The notes under the pieces are model-generated. The model saw nothing but the letters and a program-made list of their open reading frames with translations. It was not told where the DNA came from and made no database searches. 64,000 bases of DNA from Desulfofundulus thermosubterraneus DSM 16057. Its GTDB lineage: Bacteria; Bacillota; Desulfotomaculia; Desulfotomaculales; Desulfovirgulaceae. The position numbers were made by a program, and so were the translations under genes. The stretch spans positions 1 to 64,000 of the forward strand of contig NZ_FQZM01000013.1 in NCBI RefSeq assembly GCF_900142025.1. The letters are read 5' to 3'. Positions 42,871-51,605 of the stretch are shown here, in pieces (within the stretch, counting starts at the first letter, position 1; the number at the start of each line of letters is the position of its first letter).

Positions 42871-42918
42871 AAATTTAAGGCCGCCGGGCGGTTAACTTTT
42901 TACCCGACGGCCTTTCTT
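42871..42918 (-). terminator. Terminator downstream of the rlmI-like gene
   Basis: AAGGCCGTCGGG/CCCGGCGGCCTT stem with ~14-nt loop, then AAATTT; on the plus strand it is followed by TTTCTT. It can serve either strand. Confidence 0.65.
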
Positions 42919-43076
42919 GCTGGTGGAACTTCGATTACCGCTCCAGATACAGCTTATTTTTTCCTAATGACCGCAAAGTGCGCTTCCTCAAGCTCCGGAG
43001 CGCCCGGACAATGGAAGAAAACAGCTCCCCATTGCCGTTTGCTGACATTCCCCGCGCAACCGCGATTTTTCAGGCT

Positions 43077-44252
43077 TCAGAAGACCTGAAGCACGAAACA
43101 TTTCAGGTAATACGTTTCCGGCGAAGCGAGAAGCATAGGGTGGTCTTTGGCCTGGCGGCGCATTTCCACCAGGCGCAACTGCCGCCCTGCATCCCGGGCA
43201 GCATCCAGCAATACTTCCAGGAAGAGATCCTCGGTCATATGGTAAGAACAGGAGCAGGTAACCAGAAAACCACCTGAAGGTAACAGCTTCATGGCCCGCA
43301 GGTTGATCTCCTTGTAGCCCCGGATGGCTCCCTCCAGCGCCTCTTTGGATTTGGTAAAGGCCGGCGGGTCGAGAATAATTAAGTCAAACCGTTCCCCGGC
43401 CCGGTCCATGGCCCGCAGTTCATCAAAGGCGTTACCCTCCCGGAAGGTGCAAACCTGCCCGAACCCGTTCCGGGCCGCGTTTTCCCGGGCCATCTCCAGG
43501 GCGTCGCCCGCCACATCAATACCCACCACCTCTCTGGCCCCGAAACGGGCGGCATAGATGGAAAAAGTGCCGGTGTGGCAAAAACAATCCAGCACCCTGG
43601 CACCCCCGGCCAGCCCATGCAGGGCCAGCCGGTTTTCCCGCTGATCTAAAAAATAACCTGTTTTCTGCCCCCCGGCCAGGTCCACTAAAAAGCGCAGTCC
43701 ATTTTCTTCTATTTCCACTACAGGATTAAAGGGGCCTTTGAGAAAACCCGTCTTTAGGGGCAGCCCCTCCAGTTGCCGCACCGCCACGTCGTTTCTTTCG
43801 TAAATACCGGCGGGATTTAACAATTCATCAAGAAGCTCGACGATCGTCTCTTTGTGCAGGTCTATCCCCAGGGCCAGGGTCTGTAAAGACAGGTAATCGC
43901 CAAACCGGTCCACGATCAGCGCGGGCAGAAAATCGGCCTCGGCAAAAACCAGCCGGCAGGCACTGGTATGCCTGACCACCCGGCGGCGGTATTCTATAGC
44001 TGCCACTAAGCGCCGGCGAAAAAATTCCCGGTCAATCTTTTCCCCCTGCTCCCGGGTAAGCAGGCGCACCAGAATTTGGGAGGAGGGATTAATATAGCCC
44101 CGGCCGACAAACCGCCCCCGGTGGTCCACCACTTCCACCACATCACCGGGATTAAAATGGCCGTGTATTTCCTCCACCTCGGTGCGGTAAATCCAGGGGT
44201 GCCCGTTCAAAACCCGGTGGTAACGGCCCCGGGTTAGTTTAACTACTGCCAT
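43077..44252 (-). CDS. rlmI: Class I SAM-dependent rRNA methyltransferase (RlmI-like)
   Basis: About 391 residues. N-terminal PUA domain (LTRGRYHRVLNGHPWIYRTE...GDVVEVVDHRGRFVGRGY), then an RlmI-type insert and a Rossmann methyltransferase domain with GARVLDCFCHTGTFSIYAAR, VVGIDVAGDALEMARENAA and the DPPAFTKSK motif, followed by CSCSYH. RlmI makes m5C1962 in 23S rRNA in E. coli. The ATG has AGGTGA about 10 nt upstream; a longer frame upstream is excluded. Monocistronic, with a terminator after it. Confidence 0.93.
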   Translation of the reverse strand: MAVVKLTRGRYHRVLNGHPWIYRTEVEEIHGHFNPGDVVEVVDHRGRFVGRGYINPSSQILVRLLTREQGEKIDREFFRRRLVAAIEYRRRVVRHTSACRLVFAEADFLPALIVDRFGDYLSLQTLALGIDLHKETIVELLDELLNPAGIYERNDVAVRQLEGLPLKTGFLKGPFNPVVEIEENGLRFLVDLAGGQKTGYFLDQRENRLALHGLAGGARVLDCFCHTGTFSIYAARFGAREVVGIDVAGDALEMARENAARNGFGQVCTFREGNAFDELRAMDRAGERFDLIILDPPAFTKSKEALEGAIRGYKEINLRAMKLLPSGGFLVTCSCSYHMTEDLFLEVLLDAARDAGRQLRLVEMRRQAKDHPMLLASPETYYLKCFVLQVF

Positions 44253-44306
44253 ATAGTCGCTTTCACCTGCTCCGTAAATTATTTCAGTGATCCCGCTATA
44301 GTGCCG

Positions 44307-44403
44307 CTCAGCACTCACCACAATATGGCTCTGCTCCTGATATTTCAGGTTCAATTGGTACCTCTGGTTTTACGAAGACCTGGTATTTCCAGTGAGTGCT
44401 GGG
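44307..44403. repeat. CCAGCACTCAC inverted-repeat element, copy at 44.3 kb
   Basis: 97 bp bounded by CTCAGCACTCAC (one change) and GTGAGTGCTGGG. The interior contains TACGAAGACCTGG, close to TACGAAGGTACTTGG in the copy at 51.3 kb. It lies just upstream of the rlmI-like gene; the rest of the gap to mtaD holds small GC-rich hairpins and no gene. Confidence 0.85.
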
Positions 44404-44510
44404 TCCACGCTCCTCCGGTGCTCCGCGCTGAAAGCACCGCGGCTCGCTATCGGACAACACGGCAACGTGCCGAGGGCAGCTGTTTTGCAGGATAATTACC
44501 CTGCTCGTAT

Positions 44511-45812
44511 TTAAAGGCCTGTCCCCACCAACCTCTGGGAACGTTTCTGCACTTCATGGTATACCTCTTCTTCGTCCATGGTCAGCACCCGTCTTTTCTC
44601 CATGACCACCCGGCCGTCTACAATGACCGTTTCCACATCGGACGACCGGGCTGCGTAAACCAGGTGGGCCACCAGGTCATGCCGCGGGTAGAAATGGGGT
44701 TGGTCAAGATTAATTAAAATAATATCCGCTTTATAGCCGGGTTTAAGCAGGCCCACATCATGAAGTCCCAGCACCCGTGCACCGTTTGCTGTGGCCATGG
44801 ACAGGGCATCAAAGGCAGCCAGGGCCGTGGGATCCATGGTGGCCACCTTCTGGAGCAGCGCCGCAAAACGCATCTCTTCCATCATATCCAGGTTATTGTT
44901 GCTGGCCGCCCCGTCGGTGCCCAGGCCCACCAGCGCTCCGGCGGCCAGTAAACGGGTTACCGGGGCAATACCGCTGGCCAGTTTCATATTGCTTTCAGGG
45001 TTATGGGCTATACCCACCTTCTTTTCGACCAGAATGCGGATGTCATCTTCGTTGAGGTGGACGCAATGGGCAGCCAGCACGGGAAACTCAAACAAGCCCA
45101 CCTCATCCATGAGCACAACAGGTGTTTTGCCGTATTTCTGACGTATTTCCTCGATTTCGGCCCGGGTTTCCGCAATGTGGATGTGGATTCCCACCTTCAA
45201 ATCGGCAGCAACTTCCATAACCCGGTTCAAAAAATCGGGCGGGCAGGTATAGGGGGCATGGGGGCCCAGCATGGTGGTAATGCGACCCCCGGCCCGTCCA
45301 TGCCAGTCACGGATAAAACGGCGGCTGTAGTCCAGGGCCTCCCCCGCCCCCGGGGAAAGCCCAATCATCCCCCGGGACAGGCTGGCTCTCAAGCCCGCCT
45401 TTTCCACCGCCCGGGCTGCCTCGTCCATATGGAAGTACATATCGGCAAAGGTAGTGGTCCCGGACCGGATCATTTCCAGGCAGCAAAGCATGGTACCCCA
45501 GTAAACATCTTCAGGCTCGAGCCGTTCTTCCACAGGCCAGATTTTCTCCTGCAGCCACTGCATCAAGGGCAGGTCGTCGGCATAACCGCGAAATAAGGTC
45601 ATGGCCGCGTGGGTATGGCAGTTCACAAAGCCCGGCATGGCCAGCATACCCCGGGCGTCCATTACCCGATCGAAGGTGCGCTCCGGGGAAACGCTCCCAG
45701 CCGGACCCACATGGGTTATGTACTGCCCTTCCACAATGATTTCCCCATTATGAAGGAGGGGTTGTGGCTGCTCCATAGTCAGCACAGTGGCTCCGCGGAT
45801 CAATATATTCAT
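44511..45812 (-). CDS. mtaD: 5-methylthioadenosine/S-adenosylhomocysteine deaminase
   Basis: 433 residues of the amidohydrolase superfamily. Metal ligands in GFVNCHTHAAMTLFRG, the second His in AAHCVHLNEDD, and the final Asp in LGTDGAASNNNLDMMEE. MtaD deaminates MTA and SAH to the inosine forms. It is the last gene of the salvage operon (mtnP, mtnA, ahcY, aldolase, mtaD). ATG start with GGAGGAG upstream. Confidence 0.93.
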   Translation of the reverse strand: MNILIRGATVLTMEQPQPLLHNGEIIVEGQYITHVGPAGSVSPERTFDRVMDARGMLAMPGFVNCHTHAAMTLFRGYADDLPLMQWLQEKIWPVEERLEPEDVYWGTMLCCLEMIRSGTTTFADMYFHMDEAARAVEKAGLRASLSRGMIGLSPGAGEALDYSRRFIRDWHGRAGGRITTMLGPHAPYTCPPDFLNRVMEVAADLKVGIHIHIAETRAEIEEIRQKYGKTPVVLMDEVGLFEFPVLAAHCVHLNEDDIRILVEKKVGIAHNPESNMKLASGIAPVTRLLAAGALVGLGTDGAASNNNLDMMEEMRFAALLQKVATMDPTALAAFDALSMATANGARVLGLHDVGLLKPGYKADIILINLDQPHFYPRHDLVAHLVYAARSSDVETVIVDGRVVMEKRRVLTMDEEEVYHEVQKRSQRLVGTGL

Positions 45813-45894
45813 TTATTAACTCCTCCAAACCCAGAAAAGTTTCCAAAACTTTCGCGGACAGAACATAATACCTGCCGGGCAGTCCGCCTATACC

Positions 45895-46596
45895 TTACCG
45901 GTCATTTCCCGGCCGGTTAATCACTCCGGAGTAATTCCGTACCATGGCCTGGCTGTAACTTTGAAGGTAGGAACTCCTCAATGCTTCCACCTCTCCCGGT
46001 GGTAAAATGGCAGGCTGCCCCACCAGGTCGGCCCACACATAAACCTTGGCCGACTTTTCTACAATCTGGCAAACCATAAACGCCTCCTCCAGGTTGCGTC
46101 CAACACCCACCACGCCGTGATTGGCCAGGAGTACCGCCCCCCGGTTTCCTAAAGCTTCCACCGCCGCCCAGGCCAGTTCCTCCGTACCAGCCCGGGCATA
46201 GCTGGCCACGGGTACCCCGTCGCCTACCGTCTGGGCCAGGTCTTCCAAAATAGGGGGAATGGGCTTGCGGGCCACGGCCAGGGCGCTGGCAAAAACGCTG
46301 TGGGTGTGCATCACGGCATAAACGTCGGGACGGGCACGGTAAATGGCCAGATGCAGCTGGAATTCCGTGGAGGGACGACGTTCTCCCTCCACCACCTGGC
46401 CGTTCATGTCCATAACCACCATGTCCCGGACCTGGAGAATGGCATAGGGTACACCGCTGGGCGTGATCACCACCAGATCTTCCTTGGGTACCCGGGCGGA
46501 AAGATTACCCCAGGTCCCCGTCACCAGTCCGCTGGTGGCCATACGCAGACTCATCTTGTATACCTGTTCTTTATATTTTTCCGCTGCTATCGTCAT
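45895..46596 (-). CDS. Class II aldolase/adducin-family protein, candidate methylthioribulose-phosphate aldolase
   Basis: About 233 residues. Class II aldolase fold with Zn ligands: VMHTHSVFASAL (two His) and LLANHGVVGVGRN (third His), the Glu in RRPSTEFQLHLAIYR. Members split fuculose-1-P, dehydrate methylthioribulose-1-P (MtnB) or cleave it (the 'Ald2' type of the DHAP shunt). Here mtnP and mtnA are present without mtnB, mtnC, mtnD in view, so cleavage to DHAP and a methylthio-aldehyde is the likely role. The ATG is chosen; GGGGGG lies about 13 nt upstream. It overlaps ahcY only in a rejected N-terminal extension. Confidence 0.85.
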   Translation of the reverse strand: MTIAAEKYKEQVYKMSLRMATSGLVTGTWGNLSARVPKEDLVVITPSGVPYAILQVRDMVVMDMNGQVVEGERRPSTEFQLHLAIYRARPDVYAVMHTHSVFASALAVARKPIPPILEDLAQTVGDGVPVASYARAGTEELAWAAVEALGNRGAVLLANHGVVGVGRNLEEAFMVCQIVEKSAKVYVWADLVGQPAILPPGEVEALRSSYLQSYSQAMVRNYSGVINRPGNDR

Positions 46597-46639
46597 GACA
46601 AACCAATGCCCCCCCGCAATTGGATGCTCCTTAAAAATT

Positions 46640-47893
46640 TCATTCACCCTGCCAGCTCTGGATATAGGCTTCCTGGTCCGGCGTCAACCGGTCAATTTCA
46701 ACGCCCAAAGAGGATAATTTGAGTTCCGCCACCTGCCGGTCCAGCTCGGCCGGTACCAGGTAAAGACGGGGCGCCAGGCGGTCTTTATTCTGCCAGATAT
46801 AACGGGCGGACAGGGCCTGCAGGGCAAAGGACATGTCCATGATTTCTGCCGGATGGCCGTCCCCGGCGGCCAGATTCACCAGGCGCCCCTCCCCCAGGAG
46901 GTAAATGCGCCGCCCGTCCGGGAGGGTAAATTCTTCAATATTTTGCCGCACCACCCGGCGGGAAACAGCCGCTACTGCCAGCTCGGGCTTGTTGATTTCC
47001 ACGTCAAAGTGGCCGGCGTTGGCCAGAATGGCCCCGTCTTTCATGCGCCGGAAATGCTCACCCCTTAAAACGTTGCGACAGCCAGTAACAGTAATAAAGA
47101 TATCGCCAATGGTTGCAGCTTCCTGGCTTTTCATCACCTGGTAGCCGTCCATGTACGCTTCCAGTGCCCTTACGGGGTCCACCTCGCAAACTACCACCTT
47201 CGCCCCCAGTCCCGCGGCGCGCATGGCCACCCCCCTGCCGCACCAACCGTAACCCAGAACCACCACGGTCTTGCCCGCCACCAGCAGATTGGTGGTACGC
47301 ATAATCCCGGCCCAAACCGATTCTCCGGTCCCGTAGCGGTTATCAAAAAGGAATTTACAGCGGGCATCGTTAACGGCAATCATGGGGAAGAGCAGTTTGC
47401 CCTCCCGCTCCATGGCTTTCAGGCGGGATACCCCGGTGGTGGTTTCCTCGCATCCCCCGGCCACCTCCGAGGCCAGCTCCTGGCAACGGGTATGCAGCAG
47501 GTGGACCAGGTCACCGCCGTCATCAATAACTACGTGGGGGCGGATTTCCAGAACTTTGACCAGGTGCTCCGTATATTCCCGGTCGGTGGCGCCGTGCCAA
47601 GCATAAACGTGAACGCCGGCTGCCGCCAGAGCCGCGGCCACGTCGTCCTGGGTGGAGAGGGGATTGGACCCGGAAATGGCCACCTGTGCCCCGCCGGCCT
47701 TGAGCACCTCGGCCAGGTAAGCCGTTTTGGCTTCCAGGTGAATGCTCATGGCCACCCGCACTCCGGTAAAGGGTTTTTCCCTTTCGAATTCCTCCCGGAT
47801 GGCGTTCAGAACCGGCATGTGAACACGCACCCAGTCTATTTTCAGTCTCCCCCCGGGCGCCAGGTTGATATCCCGAACAAGATAGTCCTGCAT
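46640..47893 (-). CDS. ahcY: S-adenosylhomocysteine hydrolase
   Basis: 417 residues. N-terminal [20 protein letters not shown], catalytic region [17 protein letters not shown]-binding [20 protein letters not shown] with GxGxxG, and the C-terminal [20 protein letters not shown]. It lacks the eukaryotic insert, as usual for bacteria. It splits SAH into homocysteine and adenosine. ATG with GGAGAG upstream, in the operon between mtnA and the aldolase. Confidence 0.95.
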   Translation of the reverse strand: MQDYLVRDINLAPGGRLKIDWVRVHMPVLNAIREEFEREKPFTGVRVAMSIHLEAKTAYLAEVLKAGGAQVAISGSNPLSTQDDVAAALAAAGVHVYAWHGATDREYTEHLVKVLEIRPHVVIDDGGDLVHLLHTRCQELASEVAGGCEETTTGVSRLKAMEREGKLLFPMIAVNDARCKFLFDNRYGTGESVWAGIMRTTNLLVAGKTVVVLGYGWCGRGVAMRAAGLGAKVVVCEVDPVRALEAYMDGYQVMKSQEAATIGDIFITVTGCRNVLRGEHFRRMKDGAILANAGHFDVEINKPELAVAAVSRRVVRQNIEEFTLPDGRRIYLLGEGRLVNLAAGDGHPAEIMDMSFALQALSARYIWQNKDRLAPRLYLVPAELDRQVAELKLSSLGVEIDRLTPDQEAYIQSWQGE

Positions 47894-48003
47894 ATTCTAT
47901 AGCTCTCCTTCAACGTAAGTATTCAAAGAACCCTTTGTATGCGGCGCTATCTGAGTATTCTCCTTCGACTTTTATTTTCCGAACCCCGAGATCATGCAAA
48001 GGT

Positions 48004-49038
48004 TCAGCTGCCGTAAAGCCCGGCCAAGCTTTCCCTGTATGGCGGCCGGACCACCCCCCGGTCAGTGATAATGGCCGTCACCAGCCGGGCCGGAGTAACG
48101 TCAAAGGCAGGGTTCCAAGCCTTAACCCCGGGGGGAGCCACCGGTACCCCGGCCAGGTGGGTCACCTCTTCCGACTTGCGCTCCTCAATGGGAATATCCT
48201 TACCGCTGGCCAGGGAAAGGTCTATGGTGGACAGGGGGGCAGCCACATAAAAGGGCAGGCCGTGTTCTTTAGCCAGTACGGCCAGGCCGTAAGTACCGAT
48301 TTTGTTGGCCACGTCCCCGTTGGCCGCAATGCGGTCCGCCCCCACTACCACCAGGTCCACCATGCCCCGGCCCATAAGATAAGCGGCCATATTGTCCGTG
48401 ACCAGGGTTACCGGTATATTATCCTGGATCAACTCCCAGGTGGTAAGGCGCGCCCCCTGCAACAGGGGCCGGGTTTCACCGGCATAAACGCTGACCCGTT
48501 TTCCTGCCTCGTGGGCAGCCCGGATAACTCCCAGGGCAGTGCCGTAACCGGCCGTAGCCAGTGCGCCGGCATTGCAATGGGTAAGAATCCTCGCCCCGTA
48601 GGGAACCAGCTCCTGACCGAATTGACCGATGCGCTTATTTGCCTCCCGATCCTCCCGGTAAATGGCGTGGGCTTCGTTAATTAAAAGCTCTGTTAATTCC
48701 TGGGGATCCGAGGCCGGGGACGCCTCCAGCCGGGCCAGGAGGCGGTTCAAGGCCCAGGCAAGGTTGACGGCAGTGGGCCGGGTGGAAGCTAGAACGTTCG
48801 CCACCTCCCGGGCCCGGGCAAGCAGTTCTTCGCGATTTTTAGCTCCCGCTGCCAGAACCCCCAGCACCAGGCCGTAAGCCGCCGCCGCGCCGATGGCCGG
48901 CGCCCCCCGCACCCGCAAACTACGAATGGCTTCCGCCACAGTTTCGTGATCCCGGCAGTGGATATATTCCACCATACCGGGCAATTTAGTTTGATCCAGA
49001 AGCACCAGCGTCCCGTTCTCCCAGCGCATGGTGTCCAA
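48004..49038 (-). CDS. mtnA: Methylthioribose-1-phosphate isomerase
   Basis: About 344 residues. Family motifs: DQTKLPG, RVRGAPAIGAAAAYGLVLG, RILTHCNAGALATAGYGTALG (catalytic Cys), and VGADRIAANGDVANKIGTYG (Asp). It converts MTR-1-P to methylthioribulose-1-P. I choose the TTG with AAGGAAGGGG 8 nt upstream; an ATG three codons on is also possible. Its start overlaps the mtnP 3' region closely, so they are coupled. Confidence 0.94.
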   Translation of the reverse strand: MDTMRWENGTLVLLDQTKLPGMVEYIHCRDHETVAEAIRSLRVRGAPAIGAAAAYGLVLGVLAAGAKNREELLARAREVANVLASTRPTAVNLAWALNRLLARLEASPASDPQELTELLINEAHAIYREDREANKRIGQFGQELVPYGARILTHCNAGALATAGYGTALGVIRAAHEAGKRVSVYAGETRPLLQGARLTTWELIQDNIPVTLVTDNMAAYLMGRGMVDLVVVGADRIAANGDVANKIGTYGLAVLAKEHGLPFYVAAPLSTIDLSLASGKDIPIEERKSEEVTHLAGVPVAPPGVKAWNPAFDVTPARLVTAIITDRGVVRPPYRESLAGLYGS

Positions 49039-49055
49039 GGTGCCCACCCCTTCCT

Positions 49056-49838
49056 TTATTTCACGGCCGAGGGATCCAGCGGTGACTCGTGACACAGGCA
49101 GGTGCGATCCGGGTCCAAAAGCTCAATGGCCCGCATAACCAGCCGGCGCAGGTTGCCTACATTTTCGGCCATCACATCCACCACTTCCTGGTGGGAGAGG
49201 CGGGTGGGTGAAATACCTGCAGCAAAATTGGTCACCATGGCAATGGTGGCGTAACAAATACCCGCCTCCCGGGCCAGAACCACCTCGGGCACACTGGTCA
49301 TGCCCACCAGGTCCCCTCCCAACTGCCGGAACATGCGGATCTCCGCCGGGGTTTCAAAGCGCGGCCCCTCGGTACAAACATAGGTACCTGCGGCATGATA
49401 CTCCAGTTCCAGCTCCTGCGCGGCCCGGGCCAGCGTCATCCGCAACTCTGGACAATAGGGGTCGGTCATGTCCAGGTGGACCACCCCTTTCTCCACAAAA
49501 GTCTGAACCCGGGACCTGGTAAAATCCAGAAATTGATCCACGAAAACAAACTGTTTGGGCTTCATTTCCGTGTTTAAAGAACCCACGGCAGCCGTGGCAA
49601 AGACGTTTTTCACCCCCAGTTGCCTGAGACCCCAAATGTTGGCCCGGTAGTTAACAAGGTGGGGAGGCACCGAGTGGTCTTCCCCGTGCCGGGCCATAAA
49701 GGCCACCTCCCTGCCGCGGTAGGTACCGATCTTTACCCAGGCTGGGCCAAAGGGGGTTTCCAGGCGTTTTTGGCGAACATCGCTTAAAATATTGGGGTAC
49801 ACTCCCGTCCCGCCAATGATGGCTATGCGTACAGTCAT
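49056..49838 (-). CDS. mtnP: 5'-methylthioadenosine phosphorylase
   Basis: About 260 residues, nucleoside phosphorylase fold: IAIIGGTGVYPN, MARHGEDHSVPPHLVNYRAN, TYVCTEGPRFETPAE and MTSVPEVVLAREAGICYATI. It releases adenine from MTA to give MTR-1-P. ATG with GGAGGGG upstream. First gene of the salvage operon; a divergent ArsR gene lies upstream. Confidence 0.94.
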   Translation of the reverse strand: MTVRIAIIGGTGVYPNILSDVRQKRLETPFGPAWVKIGTYRGREVAFMARHGEDHSVPPHLVNYRANIWGLRQLGVKNVFATAAVGSLNTEMKPKQFVFVDQFLDFTRSRVQTFVEKGVVHLDMTDPYCPELRMTLARAAQELELEYHAAGTYVCTEGPRFETPAEIRMFRQLGGDLVGMTSVPEVVLAREAGICYATIAMVTNFAAGISPTRLSHQEVVDVMAENVGNLRRLVMRAIELLDPDRTCLCHESPLDPSAVK

Positions 49839-50034
49839 ATTATAACCCCTCCGTTTCAGGCAAGCGTTATTCCCCTCGTTCAATTAGCCTTCTTTGTAAC
49901 CTTAGCTACTATTCGCCCTTGCCGCTTACTTTCCTTTTAATTTATCAAAATTGACCCGCCCAACGGTCATTGACAGGTCGGGAAAAGCCGCTTTAAAATC
50001 GTAATATACTGATAAGACGATAGCAGGTGATACT

Positions 50035-50310
50035 ATGAACAAAGTCCAGCAATACGAGGAAAAGGCCGAGATCCTAAAAGCCCTGGCCCACCCTATTCGC
50101 CTGTGCATTGTAGAAGGGCTGATCAACAATGAATGCAACGTGACCAGAATGCGAGAATGTCTCGATTTACCACAATCTACCGTTTCCCAACATTTGAGCA
50201 TTTTGAAATCCCGGGGAATCATCAGGGGCCGGCGCAAAGGGACGGAAATCTGTTATACCGTAACCAGTGAGCTGGTCAAGGAATTGATGAAGGTTTTAAT
50301 GAATAAGTGA
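50035..50310 (+). CDS. ArsR/SmtB-family transcriptional regulator
   Basis: 91 residues, a winged helix: KALAHPIRLCIVEGLINNEC, then DLPQSTVSQHLSILKSRGII and RRKGTEICYTVTSE. Cys and Asn residues in NNECNVTRMRECLDL may form a metal or redox site. AGCAGGTGAT precedes the ATG. It is divergent from mtnP and followed by two small helical-protein genes, which it may control. Confidence 0.88.
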   Translation: MNKVQQYEEKAEILKALAHPIRLCIVEGLINNECNVTRMRECLDLPQSTVSQHLSILKSRGIIRGRRKGTEICYTVTSELVKELMKVLMNK

Positions 50311-50359
50311 GTGTATAGCCGGAGCTTCAAGGGCAAAGAATAAAATAGAGGTGGTTTGC

Positions 50360-50566
50360 TTGTCCCTCCTTACTGAAAAGGAAATCCTCAATTATGCTTT
50401 TAAAATGGCCATAGAAATGGAACAAAAGCGCCAGGCAAAATATGCCTTTTTAGCCCGCAATGCCCGGGACAAAAAGTTACAGGAGCTTTTCGGCAACTTT
50501 GCCGTGACCAGCCGCCGGCGCATCGCCCTGATGAAGACGGAAATGAAGAATTTAAACATTGGTTGA
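50360..50566 (+). CDS. Small helical protein, ferritin-like-half candidate
   Basis: About 68 residues (MSLLTEKEILNYAFKMAIEM, EQKRQAKYAFLARNARDKKL, LFGNFAVTSRRRIALMKTEM). The EMEQ...E and repeated helix pattern recalls half of a ferritin-like/rubrerythrin four-helix bundle. TTG start with AGAGGTGG upstream is chosen; a GTG three codons earlier is possible. It ends 14 bp before the next small gene. Confidence 0.65.
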   Translation: MSLLTEKEILNYAFKMAIEMEQKRQAKYAFLARNARDKKLQELFGNFAVTSRRRIALMKTEMKNLNIG

Positions 50567-50580
50567 GGTGCAAAAGAACG

Positions 50581-50823
50581 GTGAATAAGCTGGATTTACT
50601 GTACGATGCCCTTACCGACAAGCTGTGGAGCCAGCATTTTTATAACGAACAGGTGCTCATGACGGTCAACCCTGTGGCACGGGATCTTTTTACGCGTTTA
50701 AGGGATGAAGAAGGCCAGCACGTGCTGGCCCTGCGCAGTGAAATCATAGCCATGGAAGCAAACCCTCTCCCGCCAAACAGAATTATGTCCGGGCTGGAAA
50801 AACGCTTGCGTTTCCGGCTGTAA
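50581..50823 (+). CDS. Small helical protein, ferritin-like-half candidate
   Basis: About 80 residues: LDLLYDALTDKLWSQHFYNE, QVLMTVNPVARDLFTRLRDE, EGQHVLALRSEIIAMEANPL. The FYNE and DEEGQH segments resemble E..H ligand pairs of ferritin-like or spore-coat (CotF-like) bundles. GTG start with GAGGTG upstream. With the gene before it, this could make a two-chain helical bundle. The family is unrecognised. Confidence 0.65.
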   Translation: MNKLDLLYDALTDKLWSQHFYNEQVLMTVNPVARDLFTRLRDEEGQHVLALRSEIIAMEANPLPPNRIMSGLEKRLRFRL

Positions 50824-50844
50824 TCCGGACTACCCCTCACATCT

Positions 50845-51288
50845 CTATTCCCCAGGTTTTATTACCCCCAGCCACTCCCCCAACCACAGGAACAGGGTAA
50901 AGCCAACCACGTTCAGCCCCAGGCTCCGCCATAAGGACCAGTTAATATGCCGGAAATTTCCCGTAAGAATCATCACCCATTCAACCAACAAGTACACTGC
51001 AGACAGCACGATTATATAGGGCAACCGCAGCCAGCGCCTGACCGGGTAAAACCGGGCTACCGCGGCAGCGTTAATTAAGGTGGATAGAAAGTAAAGCAAT
51101 GGCAACCCTCCCAGAGCCGGGAGGCCAAAACTATAAGCGAAAGCCCCCAACCTGATCAGGGTGCTGTCCAGCACGTAGACTACCGCCAAAGCGGCCAGAC
51201 CCACGGGCCAGAGTTGAAGCCAACCTTTTTTCCCCACGAGCAAAACCGTCAAAAAAAAGGAGAAGAGAAACCAGACCAACCAGGCCAC
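50845..51288 (-). CDS. CBO0543-like integral membrane protein
   Basis: 147 residues with about five membrane segments: WLVWFLFSFFLTVLLVGKKG, LPLLYFLSTLINAAAVARF, LPYIIVLSAVYLLVEWVMIL, and a final GFTLFLWLGEWLGV. The pattern matches the small CBO0543 family of Firmicutes, whose role is unknown. A paralogue of similar size lies about 300 bp upstream on the same strand. Confidence 0.75.
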   Translation of the reverse strand: MAWLVWFLFSFFLTVLLVGKKGWLQLWPVGLAALAVVYVLDSTLIRLGAFAYSFGLPALGGLPLLYFLSTLINAAAVARFYPVRRWLRLPYIIVLSAVYLLVEWVMILTGNFRHINWSLWRSLGLNVVGFTLFLWLGEWLGVIKPGE

Positions 51289-51320
51289 GGGAATACCCCT
51301 CCTTTTTCTTTGCCTGCCAC

Positions 51321-51429
51321 CCCAGCACTCACCGTAACCAGGATTCTTTAATGGTACGAATGCTAACCATAGCTAGTTTTTGTTACTACGAAGGTACTTG
51401 GACCCGGTGAGTGCTGGGTGAGTGCTGGG
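51321..51429. repeat. CCAGCACTCAC inverted-repeat element, copy at 51.3 kb
   Basis: 98 bp element from CCCAGCACTCAC to GTGAGTGCTGGG, followed at once by a second TGAGTGCTGGG (51419-51429): a tandem copy of the right end. This might mark excision or slippage at the end. Confidence 0.85.
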
Positions 51430-51463
51430 CGGCGTCACGGTTGCCCTTATAATAAACGTGTCC

Positions 51464-51553
51464 TTACAAACGCAACCCTTTAACCACCTGCAGCCAGAGG
51501 ACAACCGCCAGGGCCACTCCCAGAGAAAAAACTGTAAAGGTGAACAGATTCAC
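51464..51553 (-). CDS. Possible 29-residue single-pass membrane protein
   Basis: GTG start with GGGGGGAT upstream gives MNLFTFTVFSLGVALAVVLW then LQVVKGLRL and a stop: one membrane helix with a basic tail. It lies between two CBO0543-like genes on the same strand. A chance ORF cannot be excluded. Confidence 0.5.
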   Translation of the reverse strand: MNLFTFTVFSLGVALAVVLWLQVVKGLRL

Positions 51554-51605
51554 GCCAATCCCCCCAAATCTGGAACAATTTACACGCCAGACGTACTTGG
51601 TCAAA

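Noticed and set aside
49884-50034. SAM riboswitch upstream of mtnP
   Set aside because: The S-box blocks (CTTATC..GAG..GGTGGAGGGA) are absent in the gap.
18170-51429. Integron attC sites as an explanation for the ~97 bp palindromic elements
   Set aside because: The ends CCAGCACTCAC/GTGAGTGCTGG lack the RYYYAAC and GTTRRRY core sites, and the copies are not in a gene-cassette array.
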